Assembly (NCBI GenBank): GCA_017795045.1
Contig: CP051244.1
Coordinates: 893,001 to 957,000 of the forward strand
Direction: 5' to 3'
Length of the DNA: 64,000 nt
Source of the DNA: Allomuricauda sp.
Lineage (GTDB): Bacteria > Bacteroidota > Bacteroidia > Flavobacteriales > Flavobacteriaceae
Shown here: piece after piece, positions 62,496-64,000 of the stretch
How positions within the stretch are numbered: the first letter of the stretch is position 1
Layout of the letters: every line of letters begins with the position of its first letter
The notes under the pieces: model-generated
What the model was told of the DNA's origin: nothing
Databases searched by the model: none
What the model saw: the letters and a program-made list of their open reading frames with translations, nothing else
Position numbers and translations under genes: made by a program

Positions 62496-63542
62496 ATGAT
62501 AGAAGATAAGAATCCGCAGCGTACATCCTTGGAGGAAATGGGAGAGTTTGGGCTCATTGACCACCTTACCCAAAATTTCAAACTAACCCAGCCTTCATCC
62601 CTAATGGGCATTGGCGATGATGCCGCCGTACTGGATTTTTCGGATAAAAAAACCGTGGTTTCCACCGATATGTTGGTGGAGGGTGTCCATTTTGATTTGA
62701 GCTATATGCCCCTGAAGCATTTGGGGTACAAATCGGTTATTGTAAACCTATCCGATATCTACGCCATGAATGCCATGGCCACCCAAGTCACCGTTTCCAT
62801 TGCCGTTTCCAATCGATTTCCCTTGGAAGCCTTGGAGGAATTCTATGAGGGCGTGGCCACAGCCTGCAAAATATACCATGTGGACCTTGTGGGCGGGGAT
62901 ACCACCTCTTCCAACAAAGGTATGATCATTAGTGTCACCGCTTTGGGCGTGGCCAACGAAAAGGACATTGTTTACAGAAAGGGAAGCAAAGCCAATGATC
63001 TATTGGTGGTAAGCGGCGATTTGGGGGGAGCCTACCTGGGATTGCAAGTGTTGGAGCGTGAAAAAGAAGTGTTCAAAGTCAACCCCAACAGTCAACCCGA
63101 TTTGGAACCCTATTCCTATATTGTGGAGCGACAGTTAAAGCCCGAAGCCAGAAAGGATGTGGTGGAGCTGCTTCAAAAATTGGAAGTGAAGCCTACTTCC
63201 ATGATCGATATCAGTGATGGGCTTTCCTCGGAAATCCTGCATTTATGCAAAAGGGGCGAGGTGGGCTGTAATCTTTTTGAAGACCAGATTCCTTTGGACC
63301 CAACAGTCATCTCTACTGCCGAAGAATTTAAAATGGATAGCACCATGATTGCTTTGGGCGGAGGTGAGGACTATGAGCTATTGTTCACCATTGACCAAGG
63401 GGACTATCCAAAAATCAAGGCCAATCCCAACCTGACCGTGATCGGGCACATGACCCAAAAGAGCGAAGGGGCACATTTGGTGACCCGTGCCAAAACTAAA
63501 ATTCCATTGACGGCCCAGGGCTGGAATTCCTTCAATGGATAG
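62496..63542 (+). CDS. thiL: Thiamine-monophosphate kinase
   Basis: 348 residues. ThiL phosphorylates thiamine monophosphate to the diphosphate. Family features: GEFGLIDHLTQNF near the start, LMGIGDDAAVLDF near 36-48 (metal-binding Asp residues), VVSTDMLVEGVHFDLSYMPLKHLGYKSVIVNLSDIYAMNA near 54-95, DLVGGDTTSS near 130, and SMIDISDGLSSEILHLC near 231 with GGGEDYELLFTI near 287. Length is normal. No thi operon surrounds it and no TPP riboswitch is evident. Confidence 0.95.
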   Translation: MIEDKNPQRTSLEEMGEFGLIDHLTQNFKLTQPSSLMGIGDDAAVLDFSDKKTVVSTDMLVEGVHFDLSYMPLKHLGYKSVIVNLSDIYAMNAMATQVTVSIAVSNRFPLEALEEFYEGVATACKIYHVDLVGGDTTSSNKGMIISVTALGVANEKDIVYRKGSKANDLLVVSGDLGGAYLGLQVLEREKEVFKVNPNSQPDLEPYSYIVERQLKPEARKDVVELLQKLEVKPTSMIDISDGLSSEILHLCKRGEVGCNLFEDQIPLDPTVISTAEEFKMDSTMIALGGGEDYELLFTIDQGDYPKIKANPNLTVIGHMTQKSEGAHLVTRAKTKIPLTAQGWNSFNG

Positions 63543-63661
63543 TACAAAAAATCCCGAAAATCAAGGGTATCCACTTCATGGTCTTGGGGCACGCAACCGA
63601 TAGCGTAGGTACTTACTTAAGTTTCCGGGATAAGCAATGTTTTCCCTAAAAGAAAAAAGGG

Positions 63662-63916
63662 TTATGCCACTTGGTGCACCACCCTACTTCTTCTTTTTCT
63701 GTACATATCTTCCAATGTGCTGTTGATTTCCTGCATTTGGGGCGTAAGGGCCGAAAGTTTGCCGCTTACATCGGTAGTGACTTGTTTTTGGCAATGGATA
63801 CATTTGTATTCCTTGATGTGTTGGGTCACTTTTTTGGAAACAGTGTAGTGGTGTCCAAAAAGATTGCAGAAGAACGAGGAGAATTTGTTGCCATGTTGGG
63901 TAGAGGAAGTCTTCAT
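63662..63916 (-). CDS. Small zinc-ribbon-like protein, unknown
   Basis: 84 residues from ATG at 63916 (MKTSSTQHGNKFSSFFCNLFGHHYTVSK). Possible zinc ligands are the first CNLFGHHY (Cys and His) and YKCIHCQKQV (Cys-X2-Cys). The C-terminus is basic and helical (LEDMYRKRRSRVVHQ). It vaguely resembles DUF1660-type proteins but I cannot assign a family. It is convergent with thiL, 119 nt apart; the gap and the last 84 nt of the window show nothing else. Confidence 0.65.
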   Translation of the reverse strand: MKTSSTQHGNKFSSFFCNLFGHHYTVSKKVTQHIKEYKCIHCQKQVTTDVSGKLSALTPQMQEINSTLEDMYRKRRSRVVHQVA

Positions 63917-64000
63917 AGTCGGTGTTGTTTGGTGAGCACATGCGATTTGGGGAATCGAAAAAATGCCGTAATTAGTTAACTGTAATTTTTTGTTATACGT

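Overview
The window looks like chromosome from a marine-type member of the Flavobacteriaceae (Bacteroidota), close to Muricauda/Allomuricauda by gene content. The evidence is a subtilase with a type IX secretion C-terminal domain, many lipoproteins and signal-peptide proteins, promoters with the Bacteroidota -7 box TAnnTTTG, little use of Shine-Dalgarno sites, DUF2480/DUF3078/DUF1460/DUF3050 proteins, and a single-operon SUF system. I saw no rRNA, tRNA, prophage, transposase or CRISPR array.

Layout. 1-3.5 kb: an ECF42-type sigma factor (cut by the left edge) with its YCII/DGPF partner, a PA0069-type radical SAM protein, then about 0.9 kb of repeat DNA. 3.5-15.6 kb (all minus): a collagen-like lipoprotein, a secreted unknown, an enoyl-CoA hydratase, an NtrY-like histidine kinase, HemJ, and two tandem about 1040-residue Asp-box (VPS10-like) propeller proteins. 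15.7-24.4 kb (plus): a DUF1080 lipoprotein, a Gfo/Idh/MocA oxidoreductase, a DmpA-type peptidase, an SPFH-GYF protein paired with a zinc-ribbon membrane protein (resembling B. subtilis YdjI/YdjG), a LytTR regulator and small secreted proteins. 24.4-28.9 kb (minus): a lactonase-like lipoprotein, then hemH followed by a heme-oxygenase-fold DUF3050 protein and a MATE exporter. 29-32.5 kb: MscS, DUF1460, ThuA and an AraC regulator.

32.7-39.8 kb is the heme operon: hemA-hemC-hemD-hemE-(DUF6973)-hemF-phzF-like-hemB, mostly with overlapping stops and starts, divergent from the AraC gene. With hemH and hemJ elsewhere in the window, nearly the whole aerobic protoporphyrin route from glutamyl-tRNA is present; hemL is the notable absence. 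39.8-45.2 kb: a serine hydrolase, an Ig-like/DM13 lipoprotein with an outer-membrane partner, and a CNNM/CorC-type protein with Ogt and a PolB-like exonuclease. 45.4-51.3 kb: T9SS subtilase, endonuclease/phosphatase-family protein, HflX, DUF3078.

51.6-59.7 kb (minus) is the SUF operon: sufA-sufB-(metallo-beta-lactamase lipoprotein)-sufC-sufD-sufS-sufE-sufT-like-(four-helix-bundle protein)-DUF2480. The four-helix gene is bracketed by GATGTCC heptamer repeats and looks inserted. 59.8-63.9 kb: two propeller-type lipoproteins, thiL and a small zinc-ribbon-like protein.

The most interesting observations are: 21-bp-spaced TTGACG direct repeats with LytTR-like geometry at two distant loci, one in front of a possible small RNA; the SPFH-GYF/zinc-ribbon pair; the ferrochelatase/DUF3050 pairing with possible diiron ligands; the repeat-flanked four-helix gene inside the suf operon; and a dispersed family of palindromic intergenic repeats.
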